From Amoebidium appalachense (taxonomy: Eukaryota; Ichthyosporea), in assembly GCA_963693365.1 (NCBI GenBank), contig CAVNZM010000001.1:12958001-13022000 (forward strand): DNA of 64,000 nucleotides, in the 5' to 3' direction. The translations under genes were made by a program, and so were the position numbers. This document shows positions 11,604 to 22,488 of the stretch, piece after piece (positions within the stretch are counted from its first letter, which is position 1; every line of letters begins with the position of its first letter). The notes under the pieces were generated by a model. It was not told the origin of the DNA. It saw nothing but the letters and a program-made list of their open reading frames with translations, and made no database searches.

Positions 11604-12471
11604 CTTCTTTGCTTTCGCTGTGTTCCAAAACGGACTCCCCAAGCCTCTCACTAAGATCCCTAGAACAGTCCCAGAAAACACAGTTTTTGCTGATGAAAAC
11701 GTGCTCGTGCAAAACAATTATGCACCCAAAAAGGCTTGCTTCGTTGCACAAACACCCTTCACAAAAGAAAACGTGTTCCTCGTGTTATGGTTTTCGAAGG
11801 TAAACGGGGCACTTTACGCGTGGTGCCATGATCTAAGTGTCTTTAAGGCTTCTGAAAGACAGGTGGAGGTAGACGCGTGGCGCGAGAAAGTCAGCAAGGA
11901 AAAGGGCCCTGTGCCTTTTTCGATGCAGCGTTCTCCGGTGTTTCCTGTGTTCACAGACGACGGGAGAATTGAAGGACAAAACGACGAGATGGAGAGGGCA
12001 GCTCGCAGGAATAGAACTCGAATGAATGCTAACAAGAAAATGTATGCTGGCCCTCTGAAGTATGACGTGAATGGTGCAGTTTGGACGGAGTTAGCATACT
12101 ACGCAAAGAAAAATCTCTGCGCGACCGTTGTTGAAGCCATAGAAGATCAAGGCGAGCTAACAATTAAGACAATCTTTGAAAATCTGCAGGATGCAAAGAA
12201 GTTTTTTAACACCGAGGATGGACTAGACCACAGTGCTAAGGTGACCAGCAAGCCTCTATTTAGAAACTATACTGAAGTTGTTAAGAAAACACGTAAAAAT
12301 GGCATAGTAGAGGACGTGATTGTGAAAAGGAAACAGCCTATAGGTGATGGTACCCTGGTGGTCACCGAAGAGAATCCTCTCGTTTTTGAACTTAGGCGTG
12401 GCAAGAAAGGCGGCTGCGCTTTGTACATCTCTTTTGCATACAAACAGGAGCAGTGTATTGTCGTAAGGTAA
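11590..12471 (+). CDS. ORF X, unknown 293-aa protein (intact copy)
   Basis: This open frame of 293 codons starts at MAGANFFAFAVFQNGLP and ends at TAA. It is acidic-basic mixed and soluble-looking, with no obvious membrane segment or signal. Visible features are an aromatic N-terminal part (…TKENVFLVLWFSKVNG), a charged middle (QNDEMERAARRNRTRMNANK), a possible helical segment (TELAYYAKKNLCATVVEAIE), and a basic C-terminal strand-rich end (VIVKRKQPIGDG…FELRRGKKGGC). I recognise no family or catalytic motif. The frame also runs in from upstream PAT DNA, but the shared block begins at 11532, so the ATG at 11590 is preferred. A second copy at 61125-62010 is broken by two frameshifts. The preserved frame over nearly 900 bp suggests a real coding gene, possibly of a mobile element. 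Confidence 0.6.
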   Translation: MAGANFFAFAVFQNGLPKPLTKIPRTVPENTVFADENVLVQNNYAPKKACFVAQTPFTKENVFLVLWFSKVNGALYAWCHDLSVFKASERQVEVDAWREKVSKEKGPVPFSMQRSPVFPVFTDDGRIEGQNDEMERAARRNRTRMNANKKMYAGPLKYDVNGAVWTELAYYAKKNLCATVVEAIEDQGELTIKTIFENLQDAKKFFNTEDGLDHSAKVTSKPLFRNYTEVVKKTRKNGIVEDVIVKRKQPIGDGTLVVTEENPLVFELRRGKKGGCALYISFAYKQEQCIVVR

Positions 12472-12578
12472 TACTCTTTCTGTTGTGAAACAACAATAGG
12501 TGGGGTTTTGCTCTATAGGGTTTGTATTCAATTTGTCCGCTCAGGCTGGTACCGGTAGGGAGGGAGTAAGTCACTATT

Positions 12579-13269
12579 CTTATGCCAACGTCGTCTTTAC
12601 CAGCCCCAGCAAGGGGATACATGAGCCGGTGCCTGTGGATCAATCTCACAAGCAGGCACAGGTGTGCTCCACAGGAGCAATGAAAAGAATGACAAATGTC
12701 ATACAGAAACATGCTCAAAAAACGTAGCCTAGTGCCTAAATAGGCAAAGGGTGTGGTGGGTGGGCAAAAACTTAGCTAAAAAATTGGGCCTAAAGAGACC
12801 TAAACGCGCTCAGTAGCGCCGCAACTGACCTCCCTGGGGCCGCGCAAGCTCATTATAGAGCGCGGCCCACATTTTTGCCTATGGAAATATGAAGAAATGA
12901 CTTAGAACCTATCAAATCCATGAAATCTACCAAAATGGAATTTTTGCTGCACATCAACCAATGAAAAATTTTCACAAGTGGCTAAAACCCCTAGATCATA
13001 AAGACCAAATCGATTGCCGCCCATTTTGGACTAGATATAACTCAAACTCATCAATATATCCATATGGCATATCCCACAGAACATAAAAACAGCTACAGCT
13101 CCCTAAATAAAAATGCTAGCAGCCTGAAACTTTGCACACACATCAAACACACCATGGCCTACAGCATTATACTACCACGAAGTTTACAGCACACTCGCAA
13201 CACACAATTTCACTCCAACGGGGCTATCTAATTCTCCTGCAAAAAAAACACGTTTACAAACTTAATATT
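12579..13269 (-). repeat. D1 A2-B2 split direct repeat (691 bp)
   Basis: On the plus strand: B2 (12579-12672), a spacer (12673-12763) with TGACAAATGTCA, and A2 (12764-13269, 506 bp). B contains the inverted pair GTGCCTG / CAGGCAC separated by 17 bp, and the spacer start forms GCTCCTGTGGAGC with the end of B; both are candidate recombinase-recognition structures (inference). A contains a TATA-bearing hairpin. The same unit occurs alone at 18451-19140 and 51046-51656. Confidence 0.92.
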
Positions 13270-13369
13270 CTTATGCCAACGTCGTCTTTACCAGCCCCAG
13301 CAAGGGGATACATGAGCCGGTGCCTGTGGATCAATCTCACAAGCAGGCACAGGTGTGCTCCACCACTCC

Positions 13370-14304
13370 CTACCTGGCACGGGAAGGAACGAACCATGCC
13401 GTGGGTGACTGACGCAGCGCTGCAGCCCGGGCAAGGAGCGACGCAGGCACGCGAATAGAAAGAACAAGAGACTGGCCGGCCTGCACATACCGGCGGAGGG
13501 AGGCATGCGATCTCCATCGACCACGCAGAGCAATCGTCTCTACTGAAACACCCCTGACATAGTCTCTCGAGGCACCACCATGGCGAAGACTGTGAAGATG
13601 GAACCCATACTCGTTGAGGCCGAGGGAGTCACATGCCGCGTGGAACTTAGCACGCAGAACATCATACGAGAAAGGAAACAGCCGCGCAGAAGGGGGGGCG
13701 CCACGGAACCAGAAAGACAGGATGGCCAACAGGGACGGATCGGTGATGGGGACAAACTGATTTGGACCGGTCTTGGTGTCGGCCAGGCGGATGCCGCCTG
13801 TACCGGGTGGCATGTCGTGGGGAACGGGGTCGTCGGGCAAAATAAGATCCGCACGGGTGAGCATAAGCAGCTCACTGACACGAAAATAACACTCAAATCC
13901 GAGCAAAACAGCAATACCAAACAATGGGCCAATTATGGAATACAAATGATGGCCAATGACAAGGACCAATGTAAACGGAAGCGGGGGCGTGGTCTTTGCT
14001 GGAACAAGCCAAGCCGGTTCCAGCCCTGCAGGCTCCGTTGGGCGGCCTGCAGGTGTGGACCCAGGCGTGGCATGAAATGCTTGATGCCGGCAGCTGTGTT
14101 GACACAGCGCTGACGCTGGCCACGCGATGGATCAATGGCATAACACTCCTCAAAATACTCCACCAGGAGGTCGTCCAGTTCGGCGGGGGACTTGGTGTAG
14201 GTACCAGGGGGCAACCAATCCAGGAACTCAACAACAGCATCCCGGTAGGCCTTGAGGGTTGGGGGCTTTATGGCCTGGTCAGCCAGAAAACCGCGAGGGA
14301 CCAT
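13370..14304 (-). pseudogene. Tyrosine recombinase of PAT element D1 (one frameshift)
   Basis: The recombinase would integrate the circular cDNA. The start ATG (14304) overlaps the end of the RT/RNase H frame by 26 bp (MVPRGFLADQ overlapping …ADGPSRFSG-stop). An N-terminal helical domain (…PTLKAYRDAVVEFLDWLPPG) precedes the catalytic domain. The catalytic Arg is in CYFRVSELLMLTRADL, the H-x-x-R box is HLHSLRHGG, and the Tyr is in ASLRRYVQAG. A 5-bp AAGCC duplication near 14005 shifts the frame between the two domains, so only a broken product is expected. All catalytic residues remain in the second frame, which ends at 13370. Confidence 0.9.
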
Positions 14305-16332
14305 CTGCAGGATTGTGGGCTGACGGCAGCCACACACAATACAAACGAATGTCGAGGGCAAGCGTGTAGGCAGCCACCTGGCGGCATACACGGTTCAGGC
14401 GTCGGGAGGCTGAACGACCCTTAGCAACAGCCCCAAGCAGCGCCGTCGAATCAAGGCCCCAAAGGTAGCGGGAGCTCCGGGCAGCCGTAGACCGACCTAA
14501 TCGACGAAGCCCCAGGAGCAAGGCTTCTCCCTCCAGAATGTTGATGTGGTCGGAGTGGCGCCAACGATGACTGATGTTGGTGGTCCACCGGCCACCAACA
14601 GCTGCCAGGATAGGTGCCGGGGGGCGGACGGGCTTGGCTCGTGCACAGGACCAGACAGCTGGCTGTAGTGGCCACGCCGGTTGCAGTGAGGCAGCACTTC
14701 GCGGAGAAGCGTTGCTGGAAGCACCCGGGACACCACTGCACCACCCAACAAGGAAGCATCAGTGCAGAACATGGTGCTAGCAAACCCAGAACGCAAATCA
14801 CAACGCATCAAAGGGGCCAAAGCACACATCGCCTGAAGCTCCCACACCACGGGCGGGGGAAGGGGCTGTTCCCGACCCCCCAGCTGCTCCACAAAACTGT
14901 AGACGGCACTCAGAACCGACAAAAGCGGCCGCTGCAGCAGTGCCGCCCACACCCAACCACCAAGCAACTGCTGCAAACGGAGCTGCGTGACGACACCACG
15001 ACGCAACACGGCCTGGGTTTCCGCCACCAGACGGCACAAGGAAGCGCCAGACGGGCGCAATATCCCAGAGCGATGCATTTCCAGGCCTAGCAGCACCATA
15101 GAGGACGACGAACCAGCAGCCACATCCTTCTTGACATTGGAGGGAAGACCAGCCGGGCCGGTGACGCCATGATACGATTCACGCTGACGATTGATGGCGG
15201 TGGCATCTGTGCCGACCCAGCCACAGTCGTCCACATACAGGGCATGCTGCGTGGCCTCCACAGGCCGCAGCACTATCGCACAGAGGCGCTCAATGCGGGG
15301 CATGCCGGCTCGGTCAGCCAACTGCCCATGGACGTCTTGAGCCACAAGCACAGAATGCACCCAGCCCATGGGCACGGTCTTAAGGGCCGGGTACACAAGC
15401 CGGTCGGGCCCAGAAATGCCAACAGCCTCCGAAGACACAGGCGGCAAGCCGAAGTACCGCCACAGCCACTCGGGGGCAAGAAGACGATGGAACTGGTTGT
15501 CCATGTCCGACTTGCCAAAATAGAGGCAATCCTCAGGCCCAAGCAACAGATCGGCAAAATCGGCAGGGTTGGGCAGGTGCACCTGGAGGGCAGAATGATC
15601 ACGGGCAAAGAACAGGTTGGCACGGCGGCCGTCAAAAATGACGCGGGCTCTGGTGGCTTTGGGGACCCCAAACAGCCCATTGATGGCCAGTGGTTTTTCC
15701 TTCGCCTCGAAATAGTGCACCATGCCGCAGTCTTGAAGCCGAAGAAGCAGGGGACCGTATTCCCCACTGGGAACGTGATGCGCCGGTCGGATGCGGCGCA
15801 GCTCTGCAGGCGTCGGCGGAACAGGCTTGAGAAGGCCGCCGTCGCAGTTGGCCAAAAACGGCTGCAGCGTAGGAGACAAAAACTGCAACACGTCCACTGT
15901 GGCTCCAACCCCAGGGGGTGGCAAAGCGGCATTTGCCGCCGTGAGAGGTAGCCATCCTGTCAATACAGGGTAGGCCGCGGGGAACGCAGCCAAGACACTA
16001 CTCGCAGGCTGAGCGTCGTAGACACCCGCGCGTATAGCATCGTAGCTGGCCCTATGGACAAAGGTCCACAGGGCATGGTGGTGACTGTTCACCAACCGGG
16101 TCGGGAATGGGCAAGGGCCGCCTGCCCACAACTTGTTGAGGGCACCAAGACAACGGTTAGCCAAGGTAACCCCCTTCAGGCGGTGAGACAGACGTTGCCG
16201 ACGGCGTTGACTCCGTAGACGGGCTTGTCCAGAACGGTCCGGCACAGGAATGGCCGGAACAGGAAACAAATCAGAGGCGGCAAAGACATGACGTGGCATA
16301 GCTGTGGAATCCTTAGAAAAATTAGGGGGCAT
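14279..16332 (-). pseudogene. Reverse transcriptase-RNase H of PAT element D1 (one frameshift)
   Basis: The frame starts MPPNFSKDSTAMPRHVFAAS. The RT finger/palm region includes FGKSDMDNQFHRLL (first catalytic Asp) and ALYVDDCGWVG (YVDD box). RNase H follows with TMFCTDASLLGG, NILEGEALLLG, LWGLDSTALLGA and SAHNPADGPSR, giving the full D-E-D-D set. The protein would be about 685 aa. A change in the C/G run near 14620-14630 shifts the frame between RT and RNase H in this copy; the RNase H end continues in another frame to 14279. No methyltransferase domain of the DIRS1 type is seen, as expected for PAT-like elements. Confidence 0.92.
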
Positions 16333-16409
16333 ATTGAATCAAGGGCACGTGGCAGGAAACCACAAGAAAATAATATACAGAACCGCGTGCCGAACCCCCA
16401 AAGGGCCGT

Positions 16410-17466
16410 TTAGGCCCTGTGGCCACCGGTCCCCGGAGGGGTCGATGGACCGGCTCCGGATGGGCCACTGCCGGGACCGCGCCGAGCCCTTGTGACTTCG
16501 GCGAGGGTCTTGGCTTGACGAACAGCCCGGGTGGCCAAGGCAGGGGGCAGGGGCAGGCTGCGCGCAGGGAGCTCCTCAAACTGCTCTGCAACAGCCCAGT
16601 CCCCGTTGGACTGATCAGCAGTCTGCACAGCCAGCAGACGGCGCACACCAACTTCCACAGCAGGTGACTCCTTGCGGGCCTTAGGGTCGGCGGCCAGCAG
16701 CAGATCCAGCATACGGGCAAGCGTCAGAGCCTCCCGTTTGTTGCGGTAGCTGACCCAATCCGCCGCGTGGACAGCCGCAGTGACCGAGGCCTGGTCAGCC
16801 AAGGTGCTCTTGAGGTAGGGAAGGGGCCAGACGTTCTTTGACGCGCAGGTTGACTTTGGCGCCGCTGGAGAGCAGATAACGGCTGGGGTTGGGTTTGGAA
16901 CGGCCAGAGGAACGACGGCTGCGAGAGGAACGACCGTAGCCACTGCTGCTGGAATCAGAATCCTCACTCGACGATGGGGTGTCTTCACTGCCGGTGTCGT
17001 ACGCATAGACAGGCTCCTTGCCCTTTGCCCGCGCAGACAGCGTGCTCAGCAGGCCGCCGGCAGAGGGCTTCTTGGGGCGACCAGACTGGGCAACAGAGAG
17101 GGCTTGCACTTGGGCAGAAAGCGCCTGCAGCTGCTCTTGGACGTCTACACCGTCAGAACGCCGCTGGGGAGAGGGCGACCCAGGTGGGGGGGAGGCACGG
17201 CCGCTGCGAGGAGTGCGACAGAGCAAGTGCAGCTGGTCGGTGACTTTCCAACCGACCATCTCAGGGTCATCAAAAGCCACCGAGCGCGCCTTGAGGGCTG
17301 AAACCACACTGTTGACGGTTTCTGCCGGCAGGCTGTTCCAGGGGAGGGCGTTGGACTGCAAAACGGCCAGACTTTTGAGGCTTGCGTCGTCCGCATCGGT
17401 AGAGATCTCCAAAAGCTTTTCGAGGAGAGCGGCCCCCTTGGCGACCAGAGCAGGAGGAGGGGCCAT
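16410..17466 (-). pseudogene. Gag-like protein of PAT element D1 (one frameshift)
   Basis: The likely start is MAPPPALVAKGAALLEKLLE at 17466 (context GCAATGG); an in-frame ATG further upstream (17595) would add 43 hydrophobic residues and is less likely. The middle has a helical segment (VQEQLQALSAQVQALSVAQ) and a Ser/Arg-rich linker (SSSSGYGRSSRSRRSSGRS), followed by a helical C-terminal domain. No CCHC zinc knuckle is visible. One extra G near 16815 shifts the frame. By position it is the gag of the element; the structural role is inferred. Confidence 0.8.
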
Positions 17467-17692
17467 TGCAATGCTCACAAACCAGACTAGAGCACAAAAA
17501 CTTGAAAACGACGACTGGAAAATGCAAAAACGTGGGAAAACCGACACCGCAAAAAACGTCCGAAAACCAGCTAAAACGCAACGGCGCGCACGCACAACTC
17601 TGACCAGATGCTGCTGAAGCTAAGCGCGCGCTCCTGGGCAAAAAAAACTAGAGAAAAAACGAACAAGAGCGCGAAAAACGGGGACTAGAGTT

Positions 17693-18198
17693 GCAAAAAC
17701 TTAGCTAAAAAATTGGGCCTAAAGAGACCTAAACGCGCTCAGTAGCGCCGCAACTGACCTCCCTGGGGCCGCTCAAGCTCATTATAAAGCGCGGCCCACA
17801 TTTTTGCCTATGGAAATATGAAGAAATGACTTAGAACCTATCAAATCCATGAAATCTACCAAAATGGAATTTTTGCTGCACATCAACCAATGAAAAATTT
17901 TCACAAGTGGCTAAAACCCCTAGATCATAAAGACCAAATCGATTGCCGCCCATTTTGGACTAGATATAACTCAAACTCATCAATATATCCATATGGCATA
18001 TCCCACAGAACATAAAAACAGCTACAGCTCCCTAAATAAAAATGCTAGCAGCCTGAAACTTTGCACACACATCAAACACACCATGGCCTACAGCATTATA
18101 CTACCACGAAGTTTACAGCACACTCGCAACACACAATTTCACTCCAACGGGGCTATCTAATTCTCCTGCAAAGAAAACACGTTTACAAACTTAATATT
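17693..18198 (-). repeat. D1 A1 terminal repeat (506 bp)
   Basis: This is 506 bp long, the same length as A2 of the same element and almost identical to it. In coding orientation it starts AATATTAAGTTTGTAAACG and ends at TTAGCTAAGTTTTTGC. It carries the GC-rich hairpin with a TATA core about 80-110 bp from its inner end, a candidate promoter for gag. Confidence 0.92.
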
Positions 18199-18447
18199 CT
18201 GGGTTGTGCCCAGGGTAATAGTAGTAAATTGGGCTGTGCCTCATTTAACCTCGGCCACTGTAAATAAAATCAAGTTGCCTACGGCCCACAGTTTCCAATT
18301 AATTGCCACGAACAAGCAGCAAAGCTCACTCAGCCCGTTTCTACCCCCACCTCACCCCCACCCCACCCCACCCGTTTGCACACAACACACACACACTCAC
18401 TCACTCACTCACTCACTCACTTGCTCACTCACACCTACAAATGCAAC
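18199..18447 (+). repeat. ORF X block, copy 1, part 2
   Basis: The continuation of the duplicated block after D1. It runs from CTGGGTTGTGCCCAGGG through a C-rich CCCCACCC stretch and (CACT)n to CACCTACAAATGCAAC. It matches 62112-62365 and is interrupted at its end by solo repeat S1. Confidence 0.9.
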
Positions 18448-18450
18448 ATT

Positions 18451-19140
18451 CCTATGCCAACGTCGTCTTTACCAGCCCCAGCAAGAGGATACATGAGCCG
18501 GTGCCTGTGGATCAATCTCACAAGCAGGCACAGGTGTGCTCCACAGGAGCAATGAAAAGAATGACAAATGTCATACAGAAACATGCTCAAAAAACGTAGC
18601 CTAGTGCCTAAATAGGCAAAGGGTGTGGTGGGTGGGCAAAAACTTAGCTAAAAAATTGGGCCTAAAGAGAGCTAAACGCGCTCAGTAGCGCCGCAACTGA
18701 CCTCCCTGGGACCGCGCAAGCTCATTATATAGGGCGGCCCACATTTTTGCCTATGGAAATATGAAGAAGTGACTTAGAACCTATCAAATCCATGAAATCT
18801 ACCAAAATGGAATTTTTGCTGCACATCAACCAATGAAAATTTTTCACAAGTGGCTAAAACCCCTAGATCACAAAGACCAAATCAATTGCCGCCCATTTTG
18901 GACTAGATATAACTCAAACTCATCAATATATCCATATGGCATATCCCACAGAACATAAAAACAGCTACAGCTCCCTAAATAAAAATGCTAGCAGCCTGAA
19001 ACTTTGCACACACATCAAACACACCATGGCATACAACATTATACTACCACGCAGTTTACAGCACACTCGCAACACACAATTTCACTCTAACGGGGCTATC
19101 TTATTCTCCTGCAAAGAAAACACGTTTACAAACTTGATAT
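18451..19140 (-). mobile_element. Solo PAT A2-B2 repeat S1 (690 bp)
   Basis: Consists only of B2, the spacer and A2 in minus orientation, with the ends (C)CTATGCCAACG and …AAACTTGATAT. It lacks all genes. The matching site at 62365 (GCAAC/GCACACA) is empty, so this unit moved or was copied as a discrete ~690-bp piece. It was either a non-autonomous element mobilised by the PAT recombinase or the remnant of recombination within a full copy. Confidence 0.9.
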
Positions 19141-19860
<720 letters not shown>

Positions 19861-19867
19861 ATAAAGT

Positions 19868-20354
19868 TCAGCCATGTTGATGTGGGATTGCCTTCCCACA
19901 CAGGTTGCAGGCGAATTGTTTTCTCTCCTTGTTTCATAGTGAAGATTTTGTGTTCAGAAAACCCGTCCCAAAATTCAATTTTAAAATCAAATTCCTTGTT
20001 GTAAATTTTACGTTTCGGTGCTTCGTTTTCAGGGTCCGCTAAGGCGTCAGGATCATTGTTGTTTCCTTCCCCAGCAGACTTCTCGCCACTGTCATCTGCG
20101 TTCTGGTCGGAGAAAACGACCGGTTTTGCTTTAGGAAGGACACTAGCGGGAGGAAACCATTCTTCTGTTATTCTTTTGTGCGATCTTCTTAGCTTTATCT
20201 TCTTGGGTTGGGGGCCAGGCTCATTTTGATCCTCATGATCAGAGTCTATTCTCCTTTGCTCTCGTTCTTGTTGCTCAGCTTTCTCTTTATCATATTGTTC
20301 CTTGTTTCGTAACGCTGCCCCTTTCAGGACCGGCTTTTTTTTTTTTTTTGGCAT
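19868..20354 (-). CDS. Lysine-rich protein N-terminal exon, unknown
   Basis: An open frame on the minus strand starting MPKKKKKPVLKGAAL, with a charged coiled-coil-like segment (KEQYDKEKAEQQEREQRRID), a basic patch (KKIKLRRSHKR) that could be a nuclear localisation signal, an acidic linker, and a folded-looking end (IYNKEFDFKIEFWDGFSEHK…PTSTWLNF). It then runs into the dinucleotide tract at 19857, where the frame is meaningless, so either a donor lies before the tract or the gene was cut by the ORF X block. No family was recognised. AT-rich DNA precedes the ATG. Confidence 0.45.
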
Positions 20355-21119
20355 GGCTATTTATCATAAATTTATTATAAAAACATTACAGTATTCCTAT
20401 CTAATGGCTCGGTTTATGTGTGTGCACGGCATTATACTTAGCGTACTATGTGTCGCGGGCGAAAAGCTTGTATGTGTACAGTTGAAACAACAGAGTTGTT
20501 GGTTGTACGTTGGCGTTGACAACTACATACGTCATGGAAGGCTTTTGATTGGCCGCGGCGAATTGGGAATTCCAAAATCGAGAAACCCTAAATCAGTCCC
20601 AACCGACACGGTCTCGTGATCTGTCCCGGCAACACGCAACCAAAACAGGCTGCTATCCTGGAGCCAGTTTAAGTGAAGGGCTATAGGCATGTGCTGGGTT
20701 TTCATTGGTGCATTAAAAATTGCATATCTAACCAATACCTGTAGAAAGGGGTAATTCCTGCTGAACGTTCCTGGGCTGGGGCTTACGGCGCCTTTTTTTT
20801 TCATGTTGAAGTGAAGCTATATCAAAAGAAGAGCATTTGAGGCCGAAGTGATTAGCTTGGAGAACAGAAAAAAAAAAGAAAAGAAAAAAAAGAAACGCAT
20901 AGCCAGATACCTCGAGCCTATTTCGTTATGAACATATTGTTTATATGTTATTTCAAGCTGGTTTGCAAGCTTCCTACTGTTTTTCTTTTATGCCTCACGT
21001 GTGACAGTCTACGTAGTATCTGATATACTTTACTTAATCGGCGGCCAGCCGATCTAATCGAGGAATTTTGCCCACTTCTCCAGGGACGATGTGGGCTAAT
21101 AATAGAGATCTGCGCTGCG
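20355..21119. other. Spacer, no gene supported
   Basis: Upstream region of the lysine-rich ORF. It contains ATTGG words (20545, 20705), an A-rich tract (20868-20895) and otherwise unremarkable DNA. Overlapping short ORFs on both strands look accidental. Confidence 0.6.
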
Positions 21120-21367
21120 CTTTAGGGTCAATTTTTTAGCTAAGTTTTTTTGCAACTCTAGTCCCCGTTTTTCGCGCTGTTGTTCGTTGTTTCTCTAGTT
21201 TGTTTTGCCCTGAAGCGCGCGCTTAGCTTCGGCAGCATTGCGTGCGCGCCGTTGCGTTTTAGCTGGTTTTCGGACGTTTTTTGACGTGTCGTTTTTCTCG
21301 CGTTTTTTTCATTTTCCAGTCTTCCTTTTCAAGTTTTCGTGCTCTAGTCCGGTTTGTGAGCATTGCA

Positions 21368-22482
21368 ATGGCCCCTCCTCCTGCTCTGGTCGCCAAGGGG
21401 GCCGCTCTCCTCGAAAAGCTTTTGGAGATCTCTACCGATGCGGACGACGCAAGTCTCAAAAGTCTGGCCGTTTTGCAGTCCAACGCCCTCCCCTGGAACA
21501 GCCTGCCGCCAGAAACCGTCAACAGTGTGTTCAGCCCTCAAGGCGCGCTCGGTGGCTTTTGATGACCCTGAGATGGTCGGTTGCAAAGTCACCGACCAGC
21601 TGCACTTGCTTTGTCGCACTCCTCGCAGCGGCCGTGCCTCCCCCACTTGGGTCGCCCTCTCCCCAGCGGCGTTCTGGCGGTGTAGACATCCAAGAGCAGT
21701 TGCAGGCGCTTTCTGCCCAAGTGCAAGCCCTCTCTGTTGCCCAGTCTGGTCGCCCCAAGAAGCCCTCTGCCGGCGGCCTGCTGAGCACGCTGTCTGCGCG
21801 GGCAAAGGGTAAGGAGCCTGTCCATGTGTCTGACACGGGCAGTGAAGACACCCCATCGTCGCGTAAGGATTCTTCTTCTAGCAGCAGTGGCTACGGTCGT
21901 CCCTCTCGCAGCCGTCGTTCCTCTGGCCGTTCCAAACCCAACCCCAGCCGTTATCTGCTCTCCAGCGGCGACAAAGTCAACCTGCGCGTCAAAGAACGTC
22001 TGGCCCCTTCCTACCTCAAGAGCACCTTGGCTGACCAGGCTTAGGTCACTGCGGCTGTCCACGCAGCGGATTGGGTCAGTTACCGCAACAAACGGGAGGC
22101 TCTGACGCTTGCCCGTATGCTGGATCTGCTGCTGGCTGCCGACCCTAAGGCCCGCAAAGAGTCGCCTGCTGTGGAAGTTGGTGTGCGCTGTCTGCTGGCT
22201 GTGCAGACTGCTGATCAGTCCAACGGGGACTGGGCTGTTGCAGAGCAGTTTGAGGAGCTCCCTGCGCGCAGCCTGCACCTGCCCCCTGCATTGGCCACCC
22301 GGGCTGTTCGTCAAGCCAAGACCCTCGCCGAAGTCACCCGGGCTCGGCGCGGTCCCGGCAGTGGCCCATCCAGCGCCGGACCATCGACCCCTCCGGGGCC
22401 GGTGGCCACAGGGCCTAAACGGCCCTTTGGGGGTTCGGCACGCGGTTCTGTATATTATTTTCTTCCATCCACGGGCCCTTGA
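21368..22482 (+). pseudogene. Gag of D2, broken
   Basis: It starts MAPPPALVAKG at 21368. The frame is lost near 21530 (2-bp deletion) and 21645, and a TAG lies at 22042 inside the conserved STLADQA segment. The remainder is open to 22482 with a divergent C-terminus. It shares the Ser/Arg linker with the other gag copies. Confidence 0.85.
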
Positions 22483-22488
22483 TTAAAT

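Larger units (their letters stand above)
11532..12575 (+). repeat. ORF X block, copy 1, part 1
   Basis: Nearly identical to 61069-62108. It begins at ACACCATGGCCACAAAACTC in both copies. In copy 1 it is interrupted after GGAGTAAGTCACT(ATT) by PAT element D1, and it resumes at 18199 with CTGGGTTGTGCCCAGGG. In copy 2 the two halves are contiguous. Confidence 0.9.
12579..18198 (-). mobile_element. PAT-like retrotransposon D1, full length (5620 bp)
   Basis: In coding orientation (minus) the element reads A1 (18198-17693), gag, RT/RNase H, tyrosine recombinase, B1 (13363-13270), A2 (13269-12764), a 91-bp spacer, and B2 (12672-12579). This split-direct-repeat layout is that of PAT-like members of the DIRS order, which integrate by a tyrosine recombinase and leave no target duplication. 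ATT precedes the left end, follows A1, and sits at the A2/B1 junction, consistent with a 3-bp crossover. The empty site is preserved at 62109-62112 (AGT/CTGGG). Gag, RT/RNase H and recombinase each carry one frameshift, so this copy is not autonomous now. Confidence 0.93.

Noticed and set aside
14574-15951. Long plus-strand frames opposite the PAT RT gene
   Set aside because: They mirror the GC-rich antisense of RT/RNase H in every copy regardless of orientation. They are shadows of the real frame.
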